A DNA stretch of 57,983 bases. It comes from Candidatus Galligastranaerophilus faecipullorum. GTDB lineage: Bacteria; Cyanobacteriota; Vampirovibrionia; Gastranaerophilales; Gastranaerophilaceae. The stretch lies in assembly GCA_018713115.1 (NCBI GenBank), contig DVFS01000068.1, positions 1-57,983 on the forward strand, read 5' to 3'. The notes under the pieces were generated by a model, which searched no databases, was not told the DNA's origin, and was given only the letters and a program-made list of their open reading frames with translations. Shown here one piece after another: positions 42,838 through 51,457 of the stretch (position 1 is the stretch's first letter; each line of letters starts with the position of its first letter). A program made the translations under genes and the position numbers.

Positions 42838-44196
42838 CTAGCCGCGTCCTAAGTATACAAGCGTTTGAAGTATGCTGTTTGCGGTATCAAATACTCTTGA
42901 ATTGGCTTCGATTCCGCGCTGTGCCATAATCATATTTGAAAACTGACGTGACAGGTCTACGTTAGAAGCTTCAAGTCCTCCCGATACAAGTGCGCCAATA
43001 CCGTTGTCATTACCCTGTGAGTATACAACATCACCTGTATCCGGCCCTACGCTGTAGAGGTTGTTGCCTTGTCCCACAAGGCCTTCATAGTTTCTGGGGG
43101 CGGCAAACTGGAATTGTAAATTCTCAGGTTGCAAGACATCCGCAAAAATGGTTACATCATTAGGGCCCAGTATTTCATCCCCCTCCGCTGTTGTGTATTT
43201 GAAAAGTTTTGTACCGTCCTGGGGGTCTTCCCATACAGTAATTGTATCGCCGTTATCGTATTTTGCGGTAATAACACCATTTACACCGACAGAAAAGCTT
43301 GAGTAGATGAGAGCGTCTTTGCTGCCGTCACCCGGTCTTATATCAACTTTCCAGTCCATTGTTGCGGTTGAATATTCTCCGGTTCCGTCAGCCTGCAGGG
43401 CAATATCTGTCTGGTCAACAAAGTTTGACGTACCTGATTCAAATTTTAGTTTTTGTACATTGCCCTGTGTCTGGAACGTAAGTCCGCCGTCGACTATGGC
43501 ACATGTAATATTTTGTCCTGCAAGTGCGGCGTTGATTTCATTTACCATATTTTGCACAGTGCCTGTGCCGGAAATAGTAACTTCAATAGGAGTGCCTTCC
43601 GTGCCGTCGTTGAGTGTCGGAGTAATACTGAATGTTCCGCCTGTTATTTTACCGTCAGTACCGTTTATATCGTCAAGGTTTTTATTTGCCAGCAGTCCTG
43701 CGGGCTGTTCATATGCTCCTGCTCTTATGGTCTGGGGTATGTGGATGGGTATTTTTGTTGCATTCATTGAATAATCGGAATTTGTACCAAGTACTTTATA
43801 ACCTAGTGATGTCACAAGATCCCCGTTAGCGTCTAAATCAAAACTGCCGTCGCGGGTTAAAAAGATATTGCCTTCTGCGTCCATAACAGTAAAGAAGCCG
43901 TTGCCCTGCAGGGCCATATCGGTGTCGCGGCCTGTTGTGTTTATGTTGTTTGCGGCCCAGTTTCTTGAAATTCCTGCAACTGTTGTGCCTACGCCTATTT
44001 GAAATGGGTTGGTTCCGCCTAAATCACCCGTAGGTGCGGTACCTGTTGTTCTTGTCTGGTACCATACGTCTTTAAAAGTCATTTGCGACTCCTTAAAAGC
44101 CGTGGTATTTAAGTTTGCAATATTGTCGGCCACTACGTTAATGTGTAGCTGGTTTGCGTTAATACCCGACATTGCGGTGTTCATTGCCTGTGACAT
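42838..44196 (-). CDS. flgE: Flagellar hook protein FlgE
   Basis: It forms the hook outside the cell that links the basal body to the filament. The N-terminus AMNTAMSGINANQLHINVVADNIANLNT-like region (about residues 4-33) and the C-terminal NMIMAQRGIEANSRVFDTANSIL are the paired helices of rod and hook proteins. GNGFFTVMD and RDGSF mark the FlgE/F/G D1 fold. It is 452 residues with a variable central domain. GGGAGGAG precedes the ATG. It is the last gene of fliJ-fliK-flgD-flgE on the minus strand. Confidence 0.93.
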   Translation of the reverse strand: MSQAMNTAMSGINANQLHINVVADNIANLNTTAFKESQMTFKDVWYQTRTTGTAPTGDLGGTNPFQIGVGTTVAGISRNWAANNINTTGRDTDMALQGNGFFTVMDAEGNIFLTRDGSFDLDANGDLVTSLGYKVLGTNSDYSMNATKIPIHIPQTIRAGAYEQPAGLLANKNLDDINGTDGKITGGTFSITPTLNDGTEGTPIEVTISGTGTVQNMVNEINAALAGQNITCAIVDGGLTFQTQGNVQKLKFESGTSNFVDQTDIALQADGTGEYSTATMDWKVDIRPGDGSKDALIYSSFSVGVNGVITAKYDNGDTITVWEDPQDGTKLFKYTTAEGDEILGPNDVTIFADVLQPENLQFQFAAPRNYEGLVGQGNNLYSVGPDTGDVVYSQGNDNGIGALVSGGLEASNVDLSRQFSNMIMAQRGIEANSRVFDTANSILQTLVYLGRG

Positions 44197-44214
44197 TTAT
44201 TCTCCTCCCTTGAT

Positions 44215-44868
44215 TTATTCTTTATTGTTATCCACTAAACCGCTGAACAGATTTCCAAGATATGTAAATGCTGCTGCTGTTTTTGAAACTGCGGCTGCAT
44301 TGCCTACAAAGCTTTTTATTTTTTCACTTACCCCGTTTCCGTCTTCTGTTTCACTGCTGCCTGATTCTGTATTGTTGTTTGTGCCGCTCTCATCTGTTGA
44401 ACTATCACTGCCTTCAGCAGGAGGCGTTACCTCGCCTGTCGGTTCTTTTGCACTCAGTATAAGACCTGCGGGGTATTCTTTACCGTTAACTTTTACGGCG
44501 CATCCGTTTTGATAAAAAACCGCTTCTTCTACAACACCTGTTATTGTTTTGTTGGGGTCATCAGGATCCATAAGGGTTACTTCTTTTCCGATTAAATCCA
44601 TGCCCTGTGTTAAGCCGCTGTTGGCTTCAATTGTTTCGTTTAACTGCTGCAGCTGTTCAAGCTGTGTAAACTGTGCCTGTTGTGCCAAAAAGTCCTGGTT
44701 GCTCATAGGATTCAGAGGGTCTTGATATTTAAGCTGTTCCAGCATAAGTTTCAGGAACATATCCTGATCAAGCGTGTTGTCAGTACCTTCGGTTTTTGAT
44801 TTTAAGGCTTCCTGCTGAGCTGTCCAGTTTTGCATATTGTTAATTTCATTTATAATGTTCGATGACAT
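44215..44868 (-). CDS. flgD: Flagellar hook-capping protein FlgD
   Basis: It caps the growing hook and helps FlgE assemble. The N-terminal DQDMFLKLMLEQLKYQDPLNPMSNQDFLAQ block is the family signature (about residues 33-63), followed by TQLEQLQQLN and GKEVTL. The C-terminal third is Ser/Thr/Glu-rich and low complexity, then a hydrophobic end, so the usual Ig/tudor-like part is reduced. It is 217 residues. GGGGAG precedes the ATG. Confidence 0.9.
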   Translation of the reverse strand: MSSNIINEINNMQNWTAQQEALKSKTEGTDNTLDQDMFLKLMLEQLKYQDPLNPMSNQDFLAQQAQFTQLEQLQQLNETIEANSGLTQGMDLIGKEVTLMDPDDPNKTITGVVEEAVFYQNGCAVKVNGKEYPAGLILSAKEPTGEVTPPAEGSDSSTDESGTNNNTESGSSETEDGNGVSEKIKSFVGNAAAVSKTAAAFTYLGNLFSGLVDNNKE

Positions 44869-44883
44869 TACTTTCTCCCCTGA

Positions 44884-46548
44884 TTATAAATTGTAGCTTA
44901 TCTTCCCTCTGAGCGTATTTATACTTGCAGTTGCCCCGCGGGAATTGTTTTCAAAATCTATGTTTTCAATTACGTTTGATTGGTTAAATTTGTAGCTTTC
45001 TTCCCCGTGTTTATTGCTGTCGTTTTGTCTGCTGCCGGGATTTTTGTTTTCCCGGTTGTTGTTTGTGTCCTGTTCGCCCTGGCCTCTGTCGCCGAAGCTG
45101 TTGTTTAGACTTGCCTGTGCATTTTGTTCAACGGTTTTAACCTGAATGTTTTGAACATTTATACCCTGCTGTGCAAGCTGTTGTTTTAAAATATCTATGT
45201 TTTTGTCAAGAAGTTCTTTGACCTGCGAGTTCTGGGCAATAATGTTTGTTGAGATTCCGTTTGCATTTGACAGTAATTCAATTGTTACACGCCCGAGGTC
45301 ATTGGGTCTTAAGGTCATTGTAAGTTTTGTGCTTGAACCGTCTTTTAATTGTTCAAATTTTGAGCCTATCTGATTTAAAATATCATTTGTGTTGAGTTCT
45401 TTTGCAATGCCTTCAAGTCTTATCTGATTATTTGCGGCATTTGCATTTTTAATACTTCTGTCGAATGCAAATGTTACGGGTGTACTTGTATCGGCTTCGG
45501 CGTTTTCTATTTGAAGCTTGATAACTTCATCCTGCGCTGTTGTGAAATTTTTCTCGGACGTGTCACTGCTTGATGTTGAAGAGCCTGATACTTCTTCTAT
45601 TTTTACATCCATCTCTTCAAGCATTTCCTGTTCGATATCCGCTTTTTCTGATGCGCTATCGCTTTTTTGCACTTCTTTTACTTCGGAATTTACCTGAATA
45701 TTTGTTTGTGCTTCTTTTGTTTTAAGAGTATTTTTTTCTTCGTTTACAATTTTTTTGTCCTTAACCTCGGGAGTATTTGTATCCTCCGTGTTTACATTAA
45801 CTTCCAGCGCTTTTAAGGGATTTGAAGCTTCTTCCTCGAGTTTCACCTGTGAATTTGTTTTGAATGTATTTGCCTGAATATCCTGTGCAAGCTGTTTAAA
45901 ATCCTTTATTAACGCGTCAACCTCAAAGTCTTTCGGATTTTGTGTTAAAAGCCTGTTTATGATGTTATTTAACGCCTGTTTTGTATCTTCATTTACTACC
46001 AGTTTGCCGTTGTCGATTTTTGCTTTAATTTCATTTAAAACATTTTTAATTTCTTCAACATCTGCCATATCAAGCTGGCCGGTTAGAGAATTTTCAATAA
46101 GATTGTCTATTTTCTCCGCTGTTTGTTTAATTGCGTCATCTGCGCTTAAAACTTCGGTATTTGCACCTTCAAGAGTTTCTTTTGCTTCTTTTATTACCGG
46201 TTTGCTGTCAACCTTGTCAACAGTTGTTTTTGAATTATCATTGTAATCTGCGGCTCCGTTGTTTTTAACGGTGTCTGTAACACCTTCCCGCCGGGGTGCA
46301 TTTTTCTCTTTTGAATCTCTTCTGTCTGTTTTTTCGTATTTATTTTCAGTATCGTATAATGTCTTTGTGTTGTTTTTTTCGTGGTGTGTCCTGTCTGTAT
46401 AATTTCTTGAATTGTCTTTATCGAGACCCAGAATTCTGGCAAAATCATTTCCCTGCTCGCTTGTTGCCTGCAGATTGGATGTATTTGTTTTACCGATATA
46501 GTCTTCTATACTCTGTGTTTTTGTATTTCCGGCAATGAAGTTTTGCAT
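44884..46548 (-). CDS. fliK: Flagellar hook-length control protein FliK
   Basis: A secreted ruler that sets hook length and switches the export apparatus. The 554 residues are mostly disordered and rich in K, E, N and T; the conserved C-terminal Flg_hook domain shows KLTMTLRPNDLGRVTIELL followed by a long polar helix with KELLDKNIDILKQQLAQQGI. Position between fliJ and flgD supports the call. No clear ribosome site; coupling with fliJ is likely, 3 bp away. Confidence 0.87.
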   Translation of the reverse strand: MQNFIAGNTKTQSIEDYIGKTNTSNLQATSEQGNDFARILGLDKDNSRNYTDRTHHEKNNTKTLYDTENKYEKTDRRDSKEKNAPRREGVTDTVKNNGAADYNDNSKTTVDKVDSKPVIKEAKETLEGANTEVLSADDAIKQTAEKIDNLIENSLTGQLDMADVEEIKNVLNEIKAKIDNGKLVVNEDTKQALNNIINRLLTQNPKDFEVDALIKDFKQLAQDIQANTFKTNSQVKLEEEASNPLKALEVNVNTEDTNTPEVKDKKIVNEEKNTLKTKEAQTNIQVNSEVKEVQKSDSASEKADIEQEMLEEMDVKIEEVSGSSTSSSDTSEKNFTTAQDEVIKLQIENAEADTSTPVTFAFDRSIKNANAANNQIRLEGIAKELNTNDILNQIGSKFEQLKDGSSTKLTMTLRPNDLGRVTIELLSNANGISTNIIAQNSQVKELLDKNIDILKQQLAQQGINVQNIQVKTVEQNAQASLNNSFGDRGQGEQDTNNNRENKNPGSRQNDSNKHGEESYKFNQSNVIENIDFENNSRGATASINTLRGKISYNL

Positions 46549-46551
46549 TTT

Positions 46552-46998
46552 CTAAATCGCCCTTCTTTGTCTTGAGATTGTTATGTCGTCTATTTCTTTT
46601 ATTTGTGTTTGTTCGTATTCAAAAAGAAAGTTTTTATATTGTTTTTCTTTGAGTTTTTCAAGTACTTTTACTTCTCTGTAAGCCTCATTAACTTTTATTT
46701 GCTGTTCTTCAAGTTCAAATTGTGTCTTTTTAATTATTTCAAACTGCATTTTGATGTCTTGTGCCGTTTGGTTTAAAAAGTTTTTATAACCGACTACGTT
46801 TTGGATATCAAGCACCTGTGAGTTTGTTATGTTTTCAAGCTGTGCTTCAAGATACTCTTTTTTTTCGTTCATTTCAAGCAGAATGTCTTTTTGGGATTCA
46901 AGTACGGAAATTATTCCCGCCAGTTTTAGTCTTTCGTCTTCAAGTTTTTTCTCCTTGAGATTTAAGATACTCTGAAGCCTGAAATTAAACCTCCTCAA
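46552..46998 (-). CDS. fliJ: Flagellar export chaperone FliJ
   Basis: A soluble all-helical protein that connects the FliI ATPase to the export gate. The 148 residues form one long antiparallel coiled coil. The N-terminus RRFNFRLQSILNLKEKKLED is the typical FliJ start. The start is TTG at 46998 behind GAGGAAAATTAAC; codons 2-3 are AGG AGG, which mimics a ribosome site but has no start codon after it. First gene of the flagellar operon. Confidence 0.8.
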   Translation of the reverse strand: MRRFNFRLQSILNLKEKKLEDERLKLAGIISVLESQKDILLEMNEKKEYLEAQLENITNSQVLDIQNVVGYKNFLNQTAQDIKMQFEIIKKTQFELEEQQIKVNEAYREVKVLEKLKEKQYKNFLFEYEQTQIKEIDDITISRQRRAI

Positions 46999-47058
46999 GT
47001 TAATTTTCCTCTTTTACCAAGTTTGATAATAAAAGAATACTCCATGGGGGATTGCGCT

Positions 47059-47086
47059 TCATCGTCTAAAATGTGGAAAAGATTTA
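47059..47086 (-). promoter_or_regulatory. Possible flagellar sigma-28-like promoter before fliJ
   Basis: The minus strand reads TAAA (47086-47083), a 16-nt spacer, then GACGATGA (47066-47059), compared with TAAA-N15-GCCGATAA for sigma-28. Six of eight -10 bases match, with a spacer one longer than ideal. It lies 60 bp upstream of fliJ in the only sizeable gap before the flagellar operon. Confidence 0.35.
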
Positions 47087-47112
47087 GTCGAAACCGAAAA
47101 AAATACATCAAA

Positions 47113-47865
47113 TTAATGATTGCTTGTATAGAAAAGGAAGCCTATAAGAAGATCTGCCATAAGAAGGTAAATGGTGCACAAAATGGCTGATTTTGTTGTG
47201 GACTCGCCGACATTTTTAGCACCGCCCGTAGTATTGTAGCCGACCGTTGCACAGACGGTTGATATAATGGCGCCGAATAAAAAACCTTTTAAAATGCTTA
47301 CATAAATATCTTTTGTGTTAAGCATAAGCCAGACTGAATTAAAATAGCGATTCGGGTGCAAACCGACCGAAAAATACGAAACTATCATACCGCCTATAAT
47401 TCCCGTAAATTCCGCCAATAAAACAACGCACATAACACCTGCGGCGCCCGCTAAAATTCTCGGTGCAAAATAGTAGCCTATGGGATCAACCTTGAGGGCT
47501 TTAATTGCATCAACCTGCGATGTTACTTTCATATTGGCAATTTGTGCGGTAATCGCCGTGCCTGCGCGTGCTCCTATTGCAAGAGCCGCAAAGCCGGGGG
47601 CAATTTCACGGATGAGCGCGATAGCTAAAAATCCGCCGATATAGCTGTCTGCGCCTGACATAAGAAACTGGTTTGACACCTGCAGTGCAATGACAGAGGC
47701 TGCGATAAATACAATCATTAAGGATATGCCAAGGGAGTCAAAACCTATGCGCGCCGCCTGGGAAATAACACTTTTAAAGGCAACGTTGCCTTTAAAAGTG
47801 TACTTCATAGCCTGTATAAAATTTTGGACACACTGCCCGAGGAAATTTATACCGAGATTATTCAT
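47113..47865 (-). CDS. mlaE: MlaE-family phospholipid ABC transporter permease
   Basis: An inner-membrane permease of the MCE/Mla system that moves phospholipids between inner and outer membranes. About 250 residues with five hydrophobic helices; the family block LIREIAPGFAALAIGARAGTAITA, the KVTSQVDAIKAL loop and the VDPIGYYFAPRILA motif are clear. The start at 47865 overlaps the ilvE stop; an in-frame ATG at 47898 would overlap more. The partner ATPase and MCE protein are not in this window. Confidence 0.88.
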   Translation of the reverse strand: MNNLGINFLGQCVQNFIQAMKYTFKGNVAFKSVISQAARIGFDSLGISLMIVFIAASVIALQVSNQFLMSGADSYIGGFLAIALIREIAPGFAALAIGARAGTAITAQIANMKVTSQVDAIKALKVDPIGYYFAPRILAGAAGVMCVVLLAEFTGIIGGMIVSYFSVGLHPNRYFNSVWLMLNTKDIYVSILKGFLFGAIISTVCATVGYNTTGGAKNVGESTTKSAILCTIYLLMADLLIGFLFYTSNH

Positions 47866-48778
47866 AAATCGGTGTGCACCATTTTTTGTATTTTTCATTT
47901 TTGCCGCGGACTATGTCAAAGTAGAGTTTTGAAATTGCTGCGGTTTTTTTGCCGACTTTGCCGTCACCTACCGGTCTGTGGTCAATTGAGCCGATGGGGG
48001 CAACCTGTGCACCCGTTCCGCAGAAGAATGCTTCATTTGCCGTGTAGAGCTCGGTTCTGTCGATTTCTCTTTCGCAGACTTCCATACCGAGTTCTTCTTT
48101 TGCGATTTCCATAATAGTATTTCTTGTAACGCCTACCAGAATATTGCTTGTGGTCTGCGTTGTAACAAGGGTATTACCTTCAACGATAAAGAAATTCATC
48201 GCGGAACCTTCCGCTACATGACCTGAGGCGGAGATTGAAATGCAGTCGTCAAAGCCTGCAAGTTTTGAGTCGGTAATCATAAGGGCGGTATTTGCATATG
48301 CGCCAGACACTTTTGCGCGCGGAGGAATGGTATTGTCTTCAAGCCTCATCCAGTTTGAAACACAGATGTTGAGCATTTTCTCGCCTCCGAAATAATTTCC
48401 GAGTTTAATTGTAAAAATAAGTACGGAATCAGGGTTATCCAGAAGGCTGGGACCTATTTTAAGAGCGCTCTTGTATACTTCGGGACGAATGTAGCAGTCT
48501 TCGCGGTAGTTGTTTTTTTTGAGCAAATCTTTTGTAATCTGCATATATTCTTCAACGCTGTGCTTAGGGTCCATATGCATAATTTTGCAACTGTTTAAAA
48601 GGCGCTCAAAGTGCTCTTTCATACGGAAAGCATAAATCTGGTCTTCTTCCTGATTGTAGTATCCTCTGATACCTTCAAACACTGATGTGCCATATAAAAA
48701 AGCGTGGGTTCTAACGGGAATCATTGCTTCATTTGATGGTACATATTTGCCGTCCATGTAGTAATACTCTTGGCTCAT
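47858..48778 (-). CDS. ilvE: Branched-chain amino acid aminotransferase IlvE
   Basis: A PLP fold-type IV transaminase for Val, Leu and Ile. The sequence has FLYGTSVFEGIRGYY near the start, the catalytic Lys in RAKVSGAYANTALM, ASGHVAEGSAMNFFIV with the PLP-binding Glu, and FFCGTGAQVAPI. It is 306 residues, standard. The ATG at 48778 has GGAGG 5 nt upstream. It overlaps mlaE, an unusual pairing that suggests co-transcription only. Confidence 0.92.
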   Translation of the reverse strand: MSQEYYYMDGKYVPSNEAMIPVRTHAFLYGTSVFEGIRGYYNQEEDQIYAFRMKEHFERLLNSCKIMHMDPKHSVEEYMQITKDLLKKNNYREDCYIRPEVYKSALKIGPSLLDNPDSVLIFTIKLGNYFGGEKMLNICVSNWMRLEDNTIPPRAKVSGAYANTALMITDSKLAGFDDCISISASGHVAEGSAMNFFIVEGNTLVTTQTTSNILVGVTRNTIMEIAKEELGMEVCEREIDRTELYTANEAFFCGTGAQVAPIGSIDHRPVGDGKVGKKTAAISKLYFDIVRGKNEKYKKWCTPIYE

Positions 48779-48873
48779 TTGTTCCTCCAAAGTTTAACTG
48801 TTTACCTGTTAATTATCGCAAAATATTGTAAAAAAAGCTAGATTTTTACAATATTTTTATATAGAATGTAGCA

Positions 48874-50442
48874 ATGCTGATAGTAAATTTAATTTTATTT
48901 TCATTATTTATATATATAATAATTTACTCAATATACACTCTGACCCTTAATCTCAAAGCGTTTGGCGCAGGGGAATTTGTTTCCGATACAAAAATGCTTC
49001 TTGAATCGGGCGGCTCGCTTAACAATCTCTGTGTTATTATCTGGGCGGACTCAAGCAGCAAAAGGCTTTATGACCTTTTAAGAGTGCTTGATAACCAGAC
49101 TTTCCCTAAAGAAAACTACGAAGTGCACGTGATTTTTAAGAAAGACAAAGAAAATATATCTATTCCCGAGTTTGTGTACGGCGCACAGGTTCATACAATT
49201 GAAAATCCCGAGTACTTTTCAAAAGATAAGGCGGTTTCGCTTTTTGTTGAAAAAATAGTTTCCGAGGACAGATTCAGTGCGTTTGTATTTTTAGGTGCAG
49301 ACAGAATGGCGGATGAAAATTATCTCTCCTGTGTTAATAAATCCGTGTATAAATCTTGTGTTTTAACAGGCAAGCTGGGTGTCACATCGTCAAGCGGAGA
49401 TTTTTTAAGCCAGGTAAAATGTCAGGTTTTGCGTGCTTACCTAAAGTATCAAAACAAAGTTCAAAACATTGTGCGTACAATGTTTGAAATGCCAGTTATA
49501 ATAGACGGTTCAAACTGTGTGATAAGTGCGGATATTCTTGAAAAAACGGGGCGTGTTTGTTTTGAAACAAAAAATGATGAATTAAAATTTTCGCTCTTTC
49601 TGGCGTCAAATTCTATCCGCCCGACATTTTCGCCTTTTATTTCAACAACGGTGGATGTTGAAAACTATGACGCTTCAACCCCGTCTATTATGCAAAGGCT
49701 TGCAATGTTTAAATACTATCTTCCCAAGTCTTTAACAAAGCCGTGGCATTTTAAGGAGTTTGTTTTTTATATCTTAAAGCCCGATACTTTAGGGGTGATG
49801 ATTTCATATTGCATACTTTTGTTTTTTGCCTTCAGATATTATACGTCTTTTGAGTTTAAATTTACGCTGCATCTGGGTGTATTGCTCATTTTAAACTTTA
49901 TTCTCGGGACTTTTGCGGCAAGGCTTAATATAAAAGAAAGGATGTATATATCCTTTTATCCTGCCTGTATTTTGTGGCAGAGAGCAAAGATTTTTACCAA
50001 AAAAATATCTCTTGTCTGGATAGAAAACCGTATACACGAAGATGAAAATGTTAATTCCGCCGCAGTAAATGCTATTGTTTCAGACGGCAGAAAAGATACA
50101 TTGTGTAAATTGATTCTCGTATCTGAAGACGGCATGAGAAAAGTTGTATTTGAATGCGGCAAAAAACACGTCACTTCCGATTCTTTTATCAGAATGTATG
50201 ACGCTATGAGCGATATTTCAAAAAAGATAAAAACAAAAGGTTATACACTTAAGATATGTCAGACCTGTGCAAACTTCTCTTCCGTACCTGACGGCACTGT
50301 TGATGTTTTAAAGGGTGAGTGCAGGGCAATATCGCCTGATGAAAACGCACTTGCGCAGACACTAATCTGGAACAGCTGCCCCAATTATCTCAGCTGCGAA
50401 CTAAAGGGTATTATTGATAATATGACTAAAAGGAAAGAATAG
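48874..50442 (+). CDS. Membrane-anchored glycosyltransferase family 2-like protein
   Basis: A 522-residue protein: one N-terminal membrane helix (LIVNLILFSLFIYIIIYSIY), a domain (about 45-250) that follows the GT-A pattern of family 2 transferases (CVIIWADSSSKRLYDLLRVL, FVFLGADRMADENYL as the DxD-like site), then two more membrane helices at about 300-345, and a C-terminal soluble domain (about 380-522). The DxD is altered to ADRMAD, so activity is uncertain. The C-terminal domain was not recognised; it has a C..C pattern (CQTCANF). Divergent from ilvE. Product unknown; a surface polysaccharide role is possible. Confidence 0.6.
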   Translation: MLIVNLILFSLFIYIIIYSIYTLTLNLKAFGAGEFVSDTKMLLESGGSLNNLCVIIWADSSSKRLYDLLRVLDNQTFPKENYEVHVIFKKDKENISIPEFVYGAQVHTIENPEYFSKDKAVSLFVEKIVSEDRFSAFVFLGADRMADENYLSCVNKSVYKSCVLTGKLGVTSSSGDFLSQVKCQVLRAYLKYQNKVQNIVRTMFEMPVIIDGSNCVISADILEKTGRVCFETKNDELKFSLFLASNSIRPTFSPFISTTVDVENYDASTPSIMQRLAMFKYYLPKSLTKPWHFKEFVFYILKPDTLGVMISYCILLFFAFRYYTSFEFKFTLHLGVLLILNFILGTFAARLNIKERMYISFYPACILWQRAKIFTKKISLVWIENRIHEDENVNSAAVNAIVSDGRKDTLCKLILVSEDGMRKVVFECGKKHVTSDSFIRMYDAMSDISKKIKTKGYTLKICQTCANFSSVPDGTVDVLKGECRAISPDENALAQTLIWNSCPNYLSCELKGIIDNMTKRKE

Positions 50443-50503
50443 ATGTATTGCAGTACTAGTAAGCTTATCGCCAAATATGAAAAACAAATTTAAAACAACT
50501 AAA

Positions 50504-50526
50504 AAAGCCGCCTTTAAGGCGGCTTT
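50504..50526. terminator. Terminator between the glycosyltransferase-like gene and ycf23
   Basis: AAAGCCGCC-TTTAA-GGCGGCTTT, a perfect 9-bp stem with a 5-nt loop, is flanked by A and T runs and serves both convergent genes. Confidence 0.85.
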
Positions 50527-50544
50527 AGACTTTTATCAAAAACT

Positions 50545-51336
50545 CTATTTTGCAAAGAGTTCAAGTTCTTTGTGGTTTCTTGCGATTTCTTTGTTGATGG
50601 AGTTTCTGTAAGCAACGGAGGCTACGATATTTCTGATTGTAGCAACCATTTCAATTTGAGTGTCGAGTTTGTTAACTGCAGAACCTACGCCTACTGCCGA
50701 AGCGCCTGCGGCAAATGCAAGAGGTGTGGTTTGTGCGCTGATACCTGAAGCGCTCATAACAGGGATTGAAACGTGGCGGGAAAGTTCAAGAGTGTTTCCG
50801 ATTGTAGCCTGTGCGGTTTCAAGAAGTGCTTTTGCGCCGACAGTTTTGATACCCTGAGGTTTCATACCTTCTGTTTGAATAAGGTCAACACCCAGCAGTT
50901 CAAAGTTTTTAGCCAGTTCAATTTGTTCTTTGATGTCTATATTACCGGGGATGGTAACACAGATGAAAATATTTTTTCCTTCAACAAGGCTCATTGTTTC
51001 AAGGGCGATTTCATAGACTTCATCAGCGCTAAAGGTTTCACCTTTTTTGTATAAAGCGTCAAAGTTACCGATTTCAATAGCGTCAGCGCCCCATTTAACA
51101 GCTTCTGCAAGTTTGAAGGGGTGTATAGATGAAACAAAGATGGGCAGTGTGGTGTTTTTTGCCGCAACTTCAAATACTTCTTTATCACATGCAACGTCAA
51201 CTGCGCTTGCTAAGCCCATTTGAGCGGCACTTACAACTTTTTTAACAGAGTCGAGATTGTAATTATCAATACCTGAAATGATTTTGATTGCTCTTTTCTC
51301 TCTTAAATGTCTTTTGAAAACTTCGATACTTCTCAT
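50545..51336 (-). CDS. Ycf23 / DUF561 family protein
   Basis: A 263-residue protein with a TIM-barrel-like pattern. AIKIISGIDNYNLDSVKKVVSAAQMGLASAVDVACD at about residues 17-52 (quoted in two parts in databases of plastid Ycf23), LPIFVSSIHPFKLAEAVKWGADAIEIGNFD, VTIPGNI and ASGISAQTTPLAFAAGASAVGVGSAVN follow the Ycf23 order. The family is known mainly from cyanobacteria and algal plastids and has no proven function. The ATG at 51336 follows AGGAAAGGA; the longest frame adds 19 unlikely residues. It is a useful lineage marker. Confidence 0.82.
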   Translation of the reverse strand: MRSIEVFKRHLREKRAIKIISGIDNYNLDSVKKVVSAAQMGLASAVDVACDKEVFEVAAKNTTLPIFVSSIHPFKLAEAVKWGADAIEIGNFDALYKKGETFSADEVYEIALETMSLVEGKNIFICVTIPGNIDIKEQIELAKNFELLGVDLIQTEGMKPQGIKTVGAKALLETAQATIGNTLELSRHVSIPVMSASGISAQTTPLAFAAGASAVGVGSAVNKLDTQIEMVATIRNIVASVAYRNSINKEIARNHKELELFAK

Positions 51337-51457
51337 GTTTTTTCCTTTCCTAAAGTTTACGAGAATTGTATCATAACATAGCACTTTGGGCAATGAAAAA
51401 ATACTCTTCCTCGTTTAAATTCTCTATTATCCCTGTATACGATAATGGAGTGGTTAC

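Noticed and set aside
46985..46998. AGGAGG inside the first codons of fliJ as a ribosome site for a later start
   Set aside because: No ATG, GTG or TTG lies at a usable distance after it, and the FliJ N-terminal pattern needs those codons.
50446..50470. ACTAGT next to AAGCTT, looking like a cloning linker
   Set aside because: Two six-base sites by chance in intergenic DNA; the flanks are ordinary genome sequence and no vector sequence follows.
50484..50600. Plus-strand ORF starting MKNKFKTTKKAAFKAAL
   Set aside because: It is built from the terminator hairpin and the reverse strand of ycf23.
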